DNA from: Streptomyces griseiscabiei
GTDB lineage: Bacteria > Actinomycetota > Actinomycetes > Streptomycetales > Streptomycetaceae
NCBI RefSeq assembly: GCF_020010925.1
Contig: NZ_JAGJBZ010000006.1
Location: 62,001 to 126,000 of the forward strand
Length of the DNA: 64,000 nt
Reading direction: 5' to 3'
Positions 43,898 to 52,844 of this stretch are shown here, in pieces. Under the pieces are notes generated by a model that saw nothing but the letters and a program-made list of their open reading frames with translations, made no database searches and was not told the origin of the DNA. The position numbers and the translations under genes are program-made. Position 1 is the first letter of the stretch; each line of letters opens with the position of its first letter.

Positions 43898-45424
43898 TCA
43901 GGCGCAGGACACCTGGTCGCCCCGCACCACCCCGGACTCGCCCTGTTCCGGGTCCTCGGCGCGTACCTTGCGGACACCCTTGAAGTCCGTGCCGGCGACC
44001 ACCCTGAGGGTGGGGCCCTGGGCCCGGACCGGCCGCAGCTCCGAACCGGGGAGCGCGGCGGCGAGGGAGCGGGCCGAGCGGTCCCAGCGCGGGTCGTAGA
44101 AGACCACGCTGCGGGTGACGTTCTGCCGGGGGGCGTTCACCGGCGTCTTCGTGGTGCGGAAGCCCGTCGCGGCCAGCTCGCGGTCCATCTTCCTGCCGAG
44201 GCCCTCGACCGCCGTGCCGTTCTCGACCTGGACGCGGATCTGCTGCGGGGCCACGTCGACGAGCGCGTAGGTGCCGCGGACCTTGAAGGGGGCGAGGGGG
44301 CGGTCGTCACGCAGGGCCCCGAAGAGCCGGGCCGACTTGGCGTCGTCCCACTTGAGCGTCGAGCCGATGCCCTCCACCGCGTACCCCATGCGCCCGATCG
44401 GCACGGTGGTGAACTCGGAGGACGCCGGGGTGAGGTTGCGCATCGCCCGGCCGAGGTCGATCAGCTCACCGGTGCCGAACTCCTTGTCGGCGCGGACGGA
44501 ACCGAGGACGGCCTGGGTGATGTCGCGGAACTTCATCGGGTTGAGCAGCACCCCGGAGGAGGTGGCCTGGGACATCAGGGACGCCATGAAACGCTGCTGC
44601 CGCTTCATCCGGCCGAGGTCGGAGGAGCCGTCCGCGTGCCGCGAGCGGACGTACTGCAGGGCCTGGCCGCCGTCCAGGTCATGGGTGCCTGCGGGCAGGT
44701 CGAGGCCGGTGTAGCTGTCCTTCAGGGGGCGGGTCGTGCAGATCCGGACGCCCCCGAGGACGTCCACGGTCCGCATGAAGCTGGTGAAGTCGACCTCGAC
44801 GTAGTGGTCGATCTTCACCTTCGTCATGTGCTCGACCGTCCGCACGGTGAGCCCCGGCCCGCCCTCCGCGTAGGCCGCGTTCAGCTTGACCGGGTGCGCC
44901 GGGTGCGTCTTCCCGGTGGTGCGGTCGGTGTGCTCGGGGATCTCGGCGTACGAGTCGCGCGGCAGACTCACGACGCTCGCGCGCTCCCGGTCCTCCGAGA
45001 TGTGCACGATCATCATCGTGTCCGTGCAGTGGCAGGGGGCGCCGCCCAGCCGGTACTTCCGCCGCTCCTCCTCGCTGATCCGGTCGCGGCCGTCGGTGCC
45101 GACCAGCAGGACGTTCATGCCGTGGCCCGCCTCGGGGCGGTTCTTCATGTCCTTGAAGGCGTCGACCCGGGTGATCTCGTTGTCCAGGCGGGTCACCACC
45201 GCGTGCCCGATCCCCGCGGCGGCCAGCACCACCACCGAGAGCGTGGTCACCGCCCGCATGGCCCAGCTCCGCCGCCGGGGACGCACGGGGGGCCGGGGCT
45301 GCTGCGGACGGGCTGGGCGGCGGGGCGGTGCGGACACGGGGGACACCTCCGCGGGACCGGTCGGGGAAGGGGGCGACGAAGAGGGAGAAGCCAGAGAACC
45401 TTGAGCACCGTAGGGTCCCGGCAT
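43898..45424 (-). CDS. LCP family protein 2 with LytR_C domain
   Basis: A 508-residue membrane protein. A Pro/Ser-rich cytoplasmic tail (1-45), basic RPRRRSW, membrane helix (about 56-76), then LCP domain: MNVLLVGTDGRDRISEEERRK, TMMIVHISEDRERASVVSLPRDS, KLNAAYAEGGPGLTVRTVEHMTKVKIDHYVEVDF, LQYVRSRHADGSSDLGRMKRQQ. Residues about 395-490 form a LytR_C domain (IRVQVENGTAVEGLGRKMDRELAATGF). A CHC pair in GGAPCHCTDTM is not seen in the other copies. Function as for LCP ligases. Start is ATG 45424 just after an in-frame GTG at 45439. Divergent from the GT2 gene 68 bp away, sharing its promoter region. Confidence 0.95.
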   Translation of the reverse strand: MPGPYGAQGSLASPSSSPPSPTGPAEVSPVSAPPRRPARPQQPRPPVRPRRRSWAMRAVTTLSVVVLAAAGIGHAVVTRLDNEITRVDAFKDMKNRPEAGHGMNVLLVGTDGRDRISEEERRKYRLGGAPCHCTDTMMIVHISEDRERASVVSLPRDSYAEIPEHTDRTTGKTHPAHPVKLNAAYAEGGPGLTVRTVEHMTKVKIDHYVEVDFTSFMRTVDVLGGVRICTTRPLKDSYTGLDLPAGTHDLDGGQALQYVRSRHADGSSDLGRMKRQQRFMASLMSQATSSGVLLNPMKFRDITQAVLGSVRADKEFGTGELIDLGRAMRNLTPASSEFTTVPIGRMGYAVEGIGSTLKWDDAKSARLFGALRDDRPLAPFKVRGTYALVDVAPQQIRVQVENGTAVEGLGRKMDRELAATGFRTTKTPVNAPRQNVTRSVVFYDPRWDRSARSLAAALPGSELRPVRAQGPTLRVVAGTDFKGVRKVRAEDPEQGESGVVRGDQVSCA

Positions 45425-45492
45425 CCGTGCCCCGCGCACGCGACCGGGCGGCGCGCGTCGGTGTCCCCCGTTCGCGGTAACGTGAGCCCTCT

Positions 45493-46521
45493 ATGAACGC
45501 CAAGCCCGACGTGCCGCTCCCCGCCGTGTCCGTGATCATGCCCGTCCTCGACGAGGAGCGGCATCTGCGCGGAGCCGTCCAAGCGATCCTCGCGCAGGAG
45601 TACGCCGGCGAGATGGAGGTCGTGATCGCCCTCGGTCCGTCCAAGGACCGCACGGACGAGATCGCGGCCCAGCTCGTGGCCGAGGACCCGCGTGTGCACA
45701 CCGTCCCGAATCCCACCGGGCGCACGCCCGCCGCGCTCAACGCCGCGATCAAGGCATCCCGTCACCCGATCGTGGTGCGCGTCGACGGCCACGGCATCCT
45801 CTCGCCGAACTACATCGCCACCGCCGTACGGCTCCTGGAGGAGACCGGCGCGCAGAACGTCGGCGGGATCATGCACGCCGAGGGCGAGAACGACTGGGAG
45901 CACGCGGTCGCCGCCGCCATGACCTCGAAGATCGGCGTGGGCAACGCCGCCTTCCACACGGGCGGCCAGGCCGGTCCCGCCGAGACGGTCTACCTGGGCG
46001 TCTTCCGGCGCGAGGCGCTGGAGCGGCAGGACGGCTACAACGTCGAGTTCATCCGGGCCCAGGACTGGGAGCTGAACTTCCGCATCCGCGAGGCCGGCGG
46101 TCTGATCTGGTTCTCGCCCGAGCTGCGGGTGTCGTACCGGCCGCGGCCCAGCGTGAAGGCGCTCGCCAAGCAGTACAAGGACTACGGGCGTTGGCGCCAC
46201 GTCGTCGCCCGCTACCACGAGGGCTCCATCAACCTGCGCTATCTCGCCCCGCCGACCGCGGTGTGCGCGATCGTGGCCGGTGTCCTGGTGGGCGGCCTGC
46301 TGACCCCGCTCGGCTATCTCATCCCCGGCGGCTATCTCGCGGCGATCGTCGCGGGCTCGGTCCCGGCGGGCAAGGGGCTGCCGCTCAAGGCCCGTCTGCA
46401 GATCCCCGTCGCCCTCGCCACCATGCACATGTCCTGGGGCTTCGGCTTCCTCACCAGCCCCCGCTCCCTGGCGAAGAAGGTCATCGCCTCCCGCCGCCCG
46501 GCGGTCCTGGCCGAGGGCTGA
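45493..46521 (+). CDS. family 2 glycosyltransferase (ExoA-like)
   Basis: A 342-residue enzyme. GT-A domain: VSVIMPVLDEERHLRGAVQAIL, then ALGPSKDRTDEIA, VVRVDGHGILSPNYI with the DxD-like DGH, GVFRREALERQDGYNVEF, QDWELNFRIREAGG (the acidic ED/QDW acceptor-base motif) and SYRPRPSVKALAKQYKDYGRWR, typical of processive ExoA/polyprenol-linked glycan GT2s. C-terminal hydrophobic segments (about 250-300) anchor it to the membrane. Sitting among five LCP genes, it likely builds the polymer they attach. It is the only plus-strand gene in that block, divergent from LCP 2 and convergent with LCP 3 across a 17-bp-arm terminator. Confidence 0.92.
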   Translation: MNAKPDVPLPAVSVIMPVLDEERHLRGAVQAILAQEYAGEMEVVIALGPSKDRTDEIAAQLVAEDPRVHTVPNPTGRTPAALNAAIKASRHPIVVRVDGHGILSPNYIATAVRLLEETGAQNVGGIMHAEGENDWEHAVAAAMTSKIGVGNAAFHTGGQAGPAETVYLGVFRREALERQDGYNVEFIRAQDWELNFRIREAGGLIWFSPELRVSYRPRPSVKALAKQYKDYGRWRHVVARYHEGSINLRYLAPPTAVCAIVAGVLVGGLLTPLGYLIPGGYLAAIVAGSVPAGKGLPLKARLQIPVALATMHMSWGFGFLTSPRSLAKKVIASRRPAVLAEG

Positions 46522-46536
46522 GCACACCGCACGTAC

Positions 46537-46578
46537 GAGCCGGGGCCCCTCACGCGATCGTGTGAGGGGCCCCGGCTC
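46537..46578. terminator. bidirectional terminator hairpin
   Basis: Perfect 17-bp arms, GAGCCGGGGCCCCTCAC (46537-46553) and GTGAGGGGCCCCGGCTC (46562-46578), with an 8-base loop, between the convergent GT2 and LCP 3 genes. Confidence 0.93.
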
Positions 46579-46599
46579 ATGCACGGACGGCTTCCGCGG

Positions 46600-48312
46600 T
46601 CACCAGGTGAAGCCCGGGTCGACCTTCATGCAGGCCTTCTCGTTCGCGCCGTTGAGGGCGTCCGCCGACTCGGGGGTCGTGTCGTCCTCCTTCTCGGCCT
46701 CGTACGTCTTCCCCTCGCGCCAGTCGGCGCCGACGACGAGGGTGACCCCGGAGACGTTCGTGGACTTCTCCACCTGGCCCAGCGGGATGCCGAGGGCCTT
46801 GGCGACCACCTGGGCGTCGCCCTCCAGGTCGGCGCTCGGATAGCGCACGACGGTCTTGTCCTCGGTGAGCGCGGTGGACGCGTCGGACGAGGACTTGGCG
46901 AAACCCTCCTCGACGAGCAGCTGCGACACCGTGTGCGCGCGGCCGGCCACCGGGGCGAGCGTGGAGGTCATGGTGCCGTTCTGCACCAGCACCCCGATCT
47001 TGTCCTTCGCCGCCGCCGGGTCGTCGGAGGCCGCGTCCTCGGTCGTGGTTCTCTTCTTGTCCTTGCCGTCCAGCGCGATGTCCTCACGCACCAGCCGGAA
47101 CAGCTTCTCCGCGTCGCCCTCCTTGGGCACGACCCGGGCACCGACATAGGTGTACGGCATCGTCGTCATCGTGATCCGGGCCGGCTCGACCTTGCGCAGC
47201 TCGGTGCTGAGGTCGTAGAGCTTGGTCACCGTGCCGAGGCTCTCGTCGACGGTGAGCGCCTTGGTGGCCTCCTCCGCCAGGTTGCGCAGCTTGTTCGGGT
47301 TGGTGATCGTGGCGTTCTCGCGCAGCTCGCGGACCATCGCGTTCATGTACTGGTGCTGCGCCTTGGCCCGCGCGATGTCGCTGCCGTCCTCGAAGCCGTA
47401 CCGGGTGCGCAGCCACTGCAGGGCCTGCTTGCCCTTGATGTACGTGGTGCCCTTCTCCAGCTTCAGGCCCGAGCCCTTGCCCGCGCTGGTGTGCGAGTAG
47501 ATGTTGTCGGTCACGCACACCGGCACACCGCCGATCGCGTCGGCCATCGACACCACACCGGCGAAGTCGACCATCATGAAGTGGTCGATGCGGATCCCGG
47601 TCAGCTCCTGCCAGGTGGCGACCGTGCAGCCGGGGCCGCCGCGGCGCAGCGAGTCGTTGGTCATCGCCTGGGTGGACGCGTCGTACACGTCCCCGCTGTC
47701 GGGGTCCGTGCACTTGGGGATGGGGAGCAGGGTGTCGCGGGGCATGCTGACGACCGACATGTTGGAGCGGTCGGCGGACAGGTGCAGCAGCATCTGCACA
47801 TCGGCGAGCGGCGGGCCGTCGAAGGTGTCCCGGGCGCCGCCGAGCTTCTGGTTCTCCTCGGTGTCCCGCGCGTCCGAGCCGATGAGCAGGATGTTCAGCG
47901 GGGTCTGGCCGAAGGCGTTGGGCGTCGGCTCGGCGATCTTCGTGTCGCCGAGGTTCAGCTTCTCCTTCTTGATGTTGCCGTTGAGGTGCTGGAAGTAGAG
48001 ATAGCCCGCACCCGCGGTGCCGAGTATCACGACCGCCAGGACCGTCGCCGACCAGCGCAGCGCCCGTCTGCGCCGGGGTCTCCCGGCGGTCTTCGCGCGC
48101 CCCCGTCCACCGCCGTCGCCGCCGGCGCCGTTGCCACCGCTCCGGCGCTTCCGTCCGCCCTGCTCGGGGACTCTGACGTCCGCGTCGCCGTCGCCGTCCG
48201 TGTCGCCGTCCGAGCCGGACGACGAGCCCTCCTGCGGTTCCAGGTCCCCGTCCTCGCCGGGTTCCTCGACGCGCGGTCGCCCCCCGTCCCCGCGCACGTC
48301 ACTCCGTACCAT
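46600..48312 (-). CDS. LCP family protein 3 with LytR_C domain
   Basis: A 570-residue protein from ATG 48312 (AGGGG upstream); an ATG at 48396 in frame, without a ribosome site, would add 28 basic residues. A Gly/Asp/Arg-rich cytoplasmic part precedes the membrane helix (around residue 85-107, WSATVLAVVILGTAGAGYLYF). LCP core: LNILLIGSDARDTEENQKL, MLLHLSADRSNMSVVSMPRDT, DHFMMVDFAGVVSMADAIGGV, LQWLRTRYGFEDGSDIARAKAQHQYM. LytR_C domain about 425-520 (IGVLVQNGTMTSTLAPVAGRAHTVSQLLVEEGF). Compared with LCP 1/2 the KLNAAY motif is replaced by TQAMTNDSLRRGGPGC, placing it in another LCP subgroup together with LCP 4. Confidence 0.94.
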   Translation of the reverse strand: MVRSDVRGDGGRPRVEEPGEDGDLEPQEGSSSGSDGDTDGDGDADVRVPEQGGRKRRSGGNGAGGDGGGRGRAKTAGRPRRRRALRWSATVLAVVILGTAGAGYLYFQHLNGNIKKEKLNLGDTKIAEPTPNAFGQTPLNILLIGSDARDTEENQKLGGARDTFDGPPLADVQMLLHLSADRSNMSVVSMPRDTLLPIPKCTDPDSGDVYDASTQAMTNDSLRRGGPGCTVATWQELTGIRIDHFMMVDFAGVVSMADAIGGVPVCVTDNIYSHTSAGKGSGLKLEKGTTYIKGKQALQWLRTRYGFEDGSDIARAKAQHQYMNAMVRELRENATITNPNKLRNLAEEATKALTVDESLGTVTKLYDLSTELRKVEPARITMTTMPYTYVGARVVPKEGDAEKLFRLVREDIALDGKDKKRTTTEDAASDDPAAAKDKIGVLVQNGTMTSTLAPVAGRAHTVSQLLVEEGFAKSSSDASTALTEDKTVVRYPSADLEGDAQVVAKALGIPLGQVEKSTNVSGVTLVVGADWREGKTYEAEKEDDTTPESADALNGANEKACMKVDPGFTW

Positions 48313-48475
48313 CTCCCTGCCCCTCCCCACCCTGCCGTGGCGGGGCCTTCCCCGCCTCCTGTTGGACTGTCGAGACCCCGACTCGGATGTACTCATGTTC
48401 TGTTGAACGCGTCATGCGTTCCGGCCGGATGACACTCCGGGCGGACGGCGTACGGGCATCGAGAACCGACCGGCC

Positions 48476-48493
48476 GGGCGCGTTCCCGCGCCC
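48476..48493. terminator. small terminator-like hairpin after LCP 4
   Basis: GGGCGCG (48476-48482) and CGCGCCC (48487-48493) with a TTCC tetraloop, about 80 bp past the stop of the minus-strand LCP 4 gene and inside a GC-rich inverted region. Confidence 0.55.
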
Positions 48494-48572
48494 GCCCGGC
48501 AGCCATCAGAGGTGAAACCGGTGTGACCCCGCACTCGCGTCCGGTAAGACGCGCCCTGACCCCCTCAGGTCA

Positions 48573-50324
48573 TCAACTGGCGCACTTTTCCTTGTCTGCG
48601 GTGTTCTTCTCGACGTCCAGATCCGCCGCCGACGCCGCGCTCAGCGACACCCCGGCACCCTTGAAGTCCTCGCCCAGGGTCAGCACCATCGACGGCAGGC
48701 CCTGGGAGTTGGTCTCGCTGTTGCCCTTGCCGGGCTTCAGCGCGGACGCGGACAGCCCCATCAGATCGGCCAGCTTGCGCGCCTGGTCGGCCTGGTCGGG
48801 GTCGTACGCGAGGGTCGTCTTCTTCAACGTCTTGTCGGCGTTGCCGAGCTGGCTCGACTTGGTCACGCCGACATCATTCTGCAGCCAGCTGAGAGTGGCC
48901 TGTGCGCTGCCGGCCTCGGCCCCGCCGTTGTAGACGCTGACCCGGACCTCGGAGGCGTCGGCGCGCTCGCCCTTGAGCTTCGCGGCCTCCTTCGCCTTCT
49001 TCTGCTTCTTCACCTCGGTGAGCGAGATGTCGTCGCGGATCGTCGAGAACAGCTGCTCGGCCTTGCCCGGCGTGGGCAGCACGGTCGCGCCGTCGGTGTT
49101 GTCGATGACCGGCACGGTGGTGAAGGTGATGTTCTTCGTCTTGACCTTGCCGACCTCCTGGCCGAGCGAGGCCAGCTTCTTGATGTCGGAGATCTTCGAG
49201 TCGACGGACAGCGCGCTGGTCGCGGCCTCCGCGAGGTCCAGCACCTTCGTCGGGTCGGTCAGCGTGTCCTTCGACTTCATCTGCCGGATCATCGAGCTGA
49301 GGAACTGCTGCTGGAGCTCGATCCGGCTCAGGTCGCTGCCGAGGCCCACGCTGTAGCGGGTGCGCAGGAACGCCAGCGCCTCCTCGCCCTGGATCGTGTG
49401 CTTGCCGGCGCTGAGGTCCAGCTTGGACTTGGAGTCCTTGATGTCCTTCGCCAGACAGACCTCGACACCGCCGATGGCCGTGGAGAGCGTCTTCACCGCG
49501 TTGAAGTCGGCGACCATGAAGTGGTCGGGGGTGATCCCGGTCAGCTCGGTGACCGTGCGCATCGTGCAGCTCGGGGTGCGGCCGTCCTGGCCGAGGCTGG
49601 TGTTGAACCGCACGTCGTTCGTGCCCGCGATGTTCTTCTTGGAGCCGTCCTCTTGTGTGGTGAGGCAGTCCGGGATGTCCACGATCATGTCGCGCGGGAT
49701 GCTCATCGCGGTCGCGTTCGTACGGTCCTTGGAGACGTGCAGCAGGATCGTGGTGTCGGCGTGGCCGACGCTCTCCTTGTCGCCGTAACTCTCGTTGCCC
49801 GCGCCGGTCCGCTTGTCCGTGCCGATCACCAGCAGGTTGATCGCCCGGTCCTTGCTGAAGCCGCCGGTGCTCGCGCCGTCGTCCGAGATCTTCTGGATGT
49901 TGTTGTTGAGGTGCTGGTAGTACAGGTAGCCCGCGGCGCTGACCCCGACCAGCAGGAAGGCCAGCGTGCCGCCCGTCCACACCAGTATCCGCTTGCCCGT
50001 GGACTTCTTCGGCTTGGCCTTGGCCTTGCCCCGGCCGCCCCGGCGACCCGGCAGCGGGTCCTCCTCGGGCACACCCCGACGGCGCCGGGGACCCGGCAGC
50101 GTGTCGGGGATCTCCCGGGTGTCCGTGCCCACCGACGCGGAACGCGTGGTGGTGCCCGCCCCCCTGGCGCCCGACGCGGCGGGCGCGGCCCGACGCGGCC
50201 TCGGCACCGCCGATTGCGGTGCGGAAGGACTCAGTCGCAGTTCGTATTCACCGGTGCTCGGGTTGAGTACCCACTGGTCTGCGGGGTCGATGTCATCCGC
50301 CCGCCCACGGCCTTGCGCGTCCAC
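48573..50324 (-). CDS. LCP family protein 4 with LytR_C domain
   Basis: A 583-residue protein from GTG 50324, preceded by GGAGGAA. The cytoplasmic N-terminus contains ADDIDPADQWVLNPSTGEYELRLSPS, a conserved Streptomyces LCP leader motif, then Arg/Pro-rich sequence. Membrane helix around residue 118-138 (ILVWTGGTLAFLLVGVSAAGYLYY). LCP core: INLLVIGTDKRTGAGNESYGDKE, TTILLHVSKDRTNATAMSIPRDM, DHFMVADFNAVKTLSTAIGGVEVCLAKDI, LAFLRTRYSVGLGSDLSRIELQQ. LytR_C about residues 455-560 (VRVSVYNGGAEAGSAQATLSWL). Lysine-rich linker KKQKKAKEAAK between the two. It shares subgroup features with LCP 3 and LCP 5. Confidence 0.95.
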   Translation of the reverse strand: MDAQGRGRADDIDPADQWVLNPSTGEYELRLSPSAPQSAVPRPRRAAPAASGARGAGTTTRSASVGTDTREIPDTLPGPRRRRGVPEEDPLPGRRGGRGKAKAKPKKSTGKRILVWTGGTLAFLLVGVSAAGYLYYQHLNNNIQKISDDGASTGGFSKDRAINLLVIGTDKRTGAGNESYGDKESVGHADTTILLHVSKDRTNATAMSIPRDMIVDIPDCLTTQEDGSKKNIAGTNDVRFNTSLGQDGRTPSCTMRTVTELTGITPDHFMVADFNAVKTLSTAIGGVEVCLAKDIKDSKSKLDLSAGKHTIQGEEALAFLRTRYSVGLGSDLSRIELQQQFLSSMIRQMKSKDTLTDPTKVLDLAEAATSALSVDSKISDIKKLASLGQEVGKVKTKNITFTTVPVIDNTDGATVLPTPGKAEQLFSTIRDDISLTEVKKQKKAKEAAKLKGERADASEVRVSVYNGGAEAGSAQATLSWLQNDVGVTKSSQLGNADKTLKKTTLAYDPDQADQARKLADLMGLSASALKPGKGNSETNSQGLPSMVLTLGEDFKGAGVSLSAASAADLDVEKNTADKEKCAS

Positions 50325-50570
50325 GGTTGTCTGATTCCTCCGTCGGGGCCACGCGGCGCCTTCCCCCCTCAAAAGACGCTCGGCTCTCGATGCAAGTGGT
50401 GCGCGACCGAGAAGGCCTGACGCACCGGATCGCTCACACTAGCTGCCCGATCACGCGTCAAGCGACGGCGGTGACAAATTGCACGCCCCTACAACTGGGC
50501 AATCTGCCCATTTCCTAGAGCATTTGTTCCTTGTGTTGACGTGGGTTTTACCTGGAGGGCCCTGTCCAGG

Positions 50571-51767
50571 TCACCCGCAGTCCTCCTCCGCGGCCGTACT
50601 GCCGCGGAAAGTCGGCATCGGGTCCGGGGCGCCGGAGAGGCTTCCCGAAAGCTCTTCCGTTTCCCCTTCCCGCATCCCTTCGGGCAGTTCCCCCGCGACC
50701 GCCAGGGGCGCGTCGGAGCGCAGCCGCGCGAAAAGGCTCCGTGCCGCCGGCTCGACGAGCTCATCACGATTGGCGTCGTACGCATATGACTTCCGCGGAA
50801 CGGTCAGGAACTGCACCTTTTCCATGGGAATCGTTCTCAGCCCGCGCACAAGGTCGTAGAGCCCGCGCAGACTCGCCAGTCCCGGGTCCGTGGTGAGGGA
50901 TGACGTGGCCGCGTCCAGCACCGGATACAGCTTCACCGGATTCAGCAGCACCCCATTGCTGCGCACCTTCGTGGCCAGCGCCGCGAGGAATCGCTGCTGC
51001 CGGTCCATCCGTTCGGTGTCGCTGCCGTCACCCAGCGACTTGCGGGCCCGTACGTACCCGAGCGCCTGTTCGCCGTCGAGCCTCACCTTGCCCGCGGGGA
51101 GCCGCAGTTTGGCCTGCTTGTCGTGGATGGGTTCGGTGAGGCACACCTCGACCCCGTCGACGGCGTCGACCATCTCCTTGAAGCCGCTGAAGTCGACGAC
51201 GACGTGATGGTCGATCCGGATGTCGGTCATCCGCTCGACCGTCCGGATGGTGCAGGCCGAACCACCGCTCTGGAACGCGTAGTTGAACATGGTGAACACC
51301 GGTTCGGTACGCCGTCCGTCCGGCCGCCGGCAGCTCGGCACGTCCACCATCAGATCCCGCGGCAGCGACACCGCGGTCGCGCTCCGCCGGTCCGCCGCGA
51401 GATGCAGCAGGATCGTCGTGTCGGAGCGCTCGGTGCCCGAGTCCCGCCCGTACTCGGCGTTCCCGTTCCCGGACCGTGAGTCCGACCCGATCACCAGGAT
51501 GTTCTGCGCGCCCCGCACCAGCGCCGTCGGCCGCTCCTTCTCGTACCGCGCCAGCTCGTCCGCCGCCGTCCGGTCCGAGGTGATGTTCCCGTCCAGCTTC
51601 CGGTACGCCACCCACCCCGCCCCCAGGGCCGCGACGACCACCAGCACGGTCCCGCCCCCCACCCACCGCGCCCACCGCCGCCGGCGCCGACGCCTGAGCC
51701 CGGCCCCGGTGGGCGTACCGCCCACACCGGGCCCCAGCCCACGCGTCCTGCCTCCGACGTCGTCCAC
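50571..51767 (-). CDS. LCP family protein 5
   Basis: A 398-residue protein starting at GTG 51767. A short N-terminus with an eight-Arg run precedes the membrane helix (about 34-54). LCP core: ILVIGSDSRSGNGNAEYGRDSG, TTILLHLAADRRSATAVSLPRDL, DHHVVVDFSGFKEMVDAVDGVEVCL, LGYVRARKSLGDGSDTERMDRQQ. It has no LytR_C domain and ends in an acidic Ser/Gly tail. Same presumed function as its neighbours. Gap of about 245 bp separates it from LCP 4, containing an AT-rich minus-strand promoter region, so the LCP genes appear individually transcribed instead of forming one tight operon. Confidence 0.94.
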   Translation of the reverse strand: MDDVGGRTRGLGPGVGGTPTGAGLRRRRRRRWARWVGGGTVLVVVAALGAGWVAYRKLDGNITSDRTAADELARYEKERPTALVRGAQNILVIGSDSRSGNGNAEYGRDSGTERSDTTILLHLAADRRSATAVSLPRDLMVDVPSCRRPDGRRTEPVFTMFNYAFQSGGSACTIRTVERMTDIRIDHHVVVDFSGFKEMVDAVDGVEVCLTEPIHDKQAKLRLPAGKVRLDGEQALGYVRARKSLGDGSDTERMDRQQRFLAALATKVRSNGVLLNPVKLYPVLDAATSSLTTDPGLASLRGLYDLVRGLRTIPMEKVQFLTVPRKSYAYDANRDELVEPAARSLFARLRSDAPLAVAGELPEGMREGETEELSGSLSGAPDPMPTFRGSTAAEEDCG

Positions 51768-51896
51768 TTCCGGCCACCCCTCACCGTCGTACGAGCGAGT
51801 CGTTGCTCCTACGACGATGGCGCGGGAGGGGGTGCGGGGGCGGCCGGGGCTAGGCCGAACGGGGGACGGGGTGCCTGGGGGGAGGGGCTGCGGTCC

Positions 51897-51937
51897 TGCT
51901 TTTCAGGGGCGCGGGGAACCGCGCGAGAAGCCCCACG
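51897..51937 (-). repeat. dispersed intergenic hairpin repeat, copy E
   Basis: TGCTTTTCAGGGGCGCGGGG then AACCGCGCGAGAAGCCCC. The AACTG of other copies is AACCG here. It lies between the start of LCP 5 and the 3' end of the minus-strand gene ending at 51975. Confidence 0.8.
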
Positions 51938-51974
51938 CACCCGCAGTCGCCGTACGACCGCCCATTCCACGGCG

Positions 51975-52730
51975 CTATCGCGAAACCGCCGTCACCCGCT
52001 CACTCTCGATCCGCTTGGCCAGCGCGTCCTCCCCGAGCTGCCCGAGATGCCGGCACAGCACCACGGACCCCCCACTGGCGAGCGGCCCGTACAACCCGGC
52101 GGCCAGCCCCTCCCACGTGTCGTAGCCCAGCCCCGACAGCACCCGGGCCCCCGGGCCCGTCAGCCCCAGGCCGGCGGCGTCCGCCCGCGCCCGCTCCACG
52201 ACCTCCGCCCCGCTGAACTCCCGCCCGGCCACGACCAGCGCCGGCTCCTCGGGATCCACCGGCGCGTACGCCACGAACCGGTCCCCCTGCGACGGCACCT
52301 CGACCGCGTAGTCGGCGAACCCCGACGGCGCCTGCGGGAACCGCCCGCCGAGCGGGCGCAGCGCGAGCGCGATCCGCTCCCCGGAGCACGCCCGGGCCGC
52401 GTCCAGCGTGTCGGGACCGCTCACCACGAGATCGGCCGCCGCCGGATCCCCGCCGACCTCGGCGACGACCCCCGCCGACGCACACGCCAGCAGCCACACC
52501 GCCGTCTGCCAGTGCGCGGGCAGCAGCAGCGCGACCCGGTCGCCCGGCTCCGCGGACAGCTCGCCCTGAAGGAGGTTCGCGGTCTTGGCCACCCAATTGG
52601 CGAAGGTGGCCACGGACAATTCGACGCGCTCGCCCGTCGCGTCGTCGTAGAAGGTCACCAGGGGGCGGGCGGGATCCGCGGCCAGCGCGGATCGCAGCAG
52701 GTCGGCAGGGGTGCGGTCGGTGGCGTTCAT
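51975..52730 (-). CDS. TIGR03089-type protein (truncated adenylate-forming-enzyme-like)
   Basis: A 251-residue protein resembling the N-terminal part of AMP-binding enzymes: PLVTFYDDATGERVELSVATFANWVAKTANLL, GDRVALLLPAHWQTAVWLLACASAGVVAEVGG, and SGGSVVLCRHLGQL. It has no ATP-binding P-loop-like motif (TSGTTGxPK) and no C-terminal lid with the catalytic Lys, so it cannot catalyse adenylation. This matches the actinobacterial family known as TIGR03089, whose role is unknown. Start is ATG 52730; the longer frame is not supported. It diverges from the amidase gene. The length is normal for the family, so it is not a recent truncation. Confidence 0.85.
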   Translation of the reverse strand: MNATDRTPADLLRSALAADPARPLVTFYDDATGERVELSVATFANWVAKTANLLQGELSAEPGDRVALLLPAHWQTAVWLLACASAGVVAEVGGDPAAADLVVSGPDTLDAARACSGERIALALRPLGGRFPQAPSGFADYAVEVPSQGDRFVAYAPVDPEEPALVVAGREFSGAEVVERARADAAGLGLTGPGARVLSGLGYDTWEGLAAGLYGPLASGGSVVLCRHLGQLGEDALAKRIESERVTAVSR

Positions 52731-52844
52731 CCGCGTAAGCGTACGCGGGGACGGCTCGCCCGCGGTTCCCGGGCGGACCGGAAACGCCACCGGTTCGGCG
52801 GAGCGCGGCCGACACTCCGTCAATTCCGGGATGGACAGATATGT

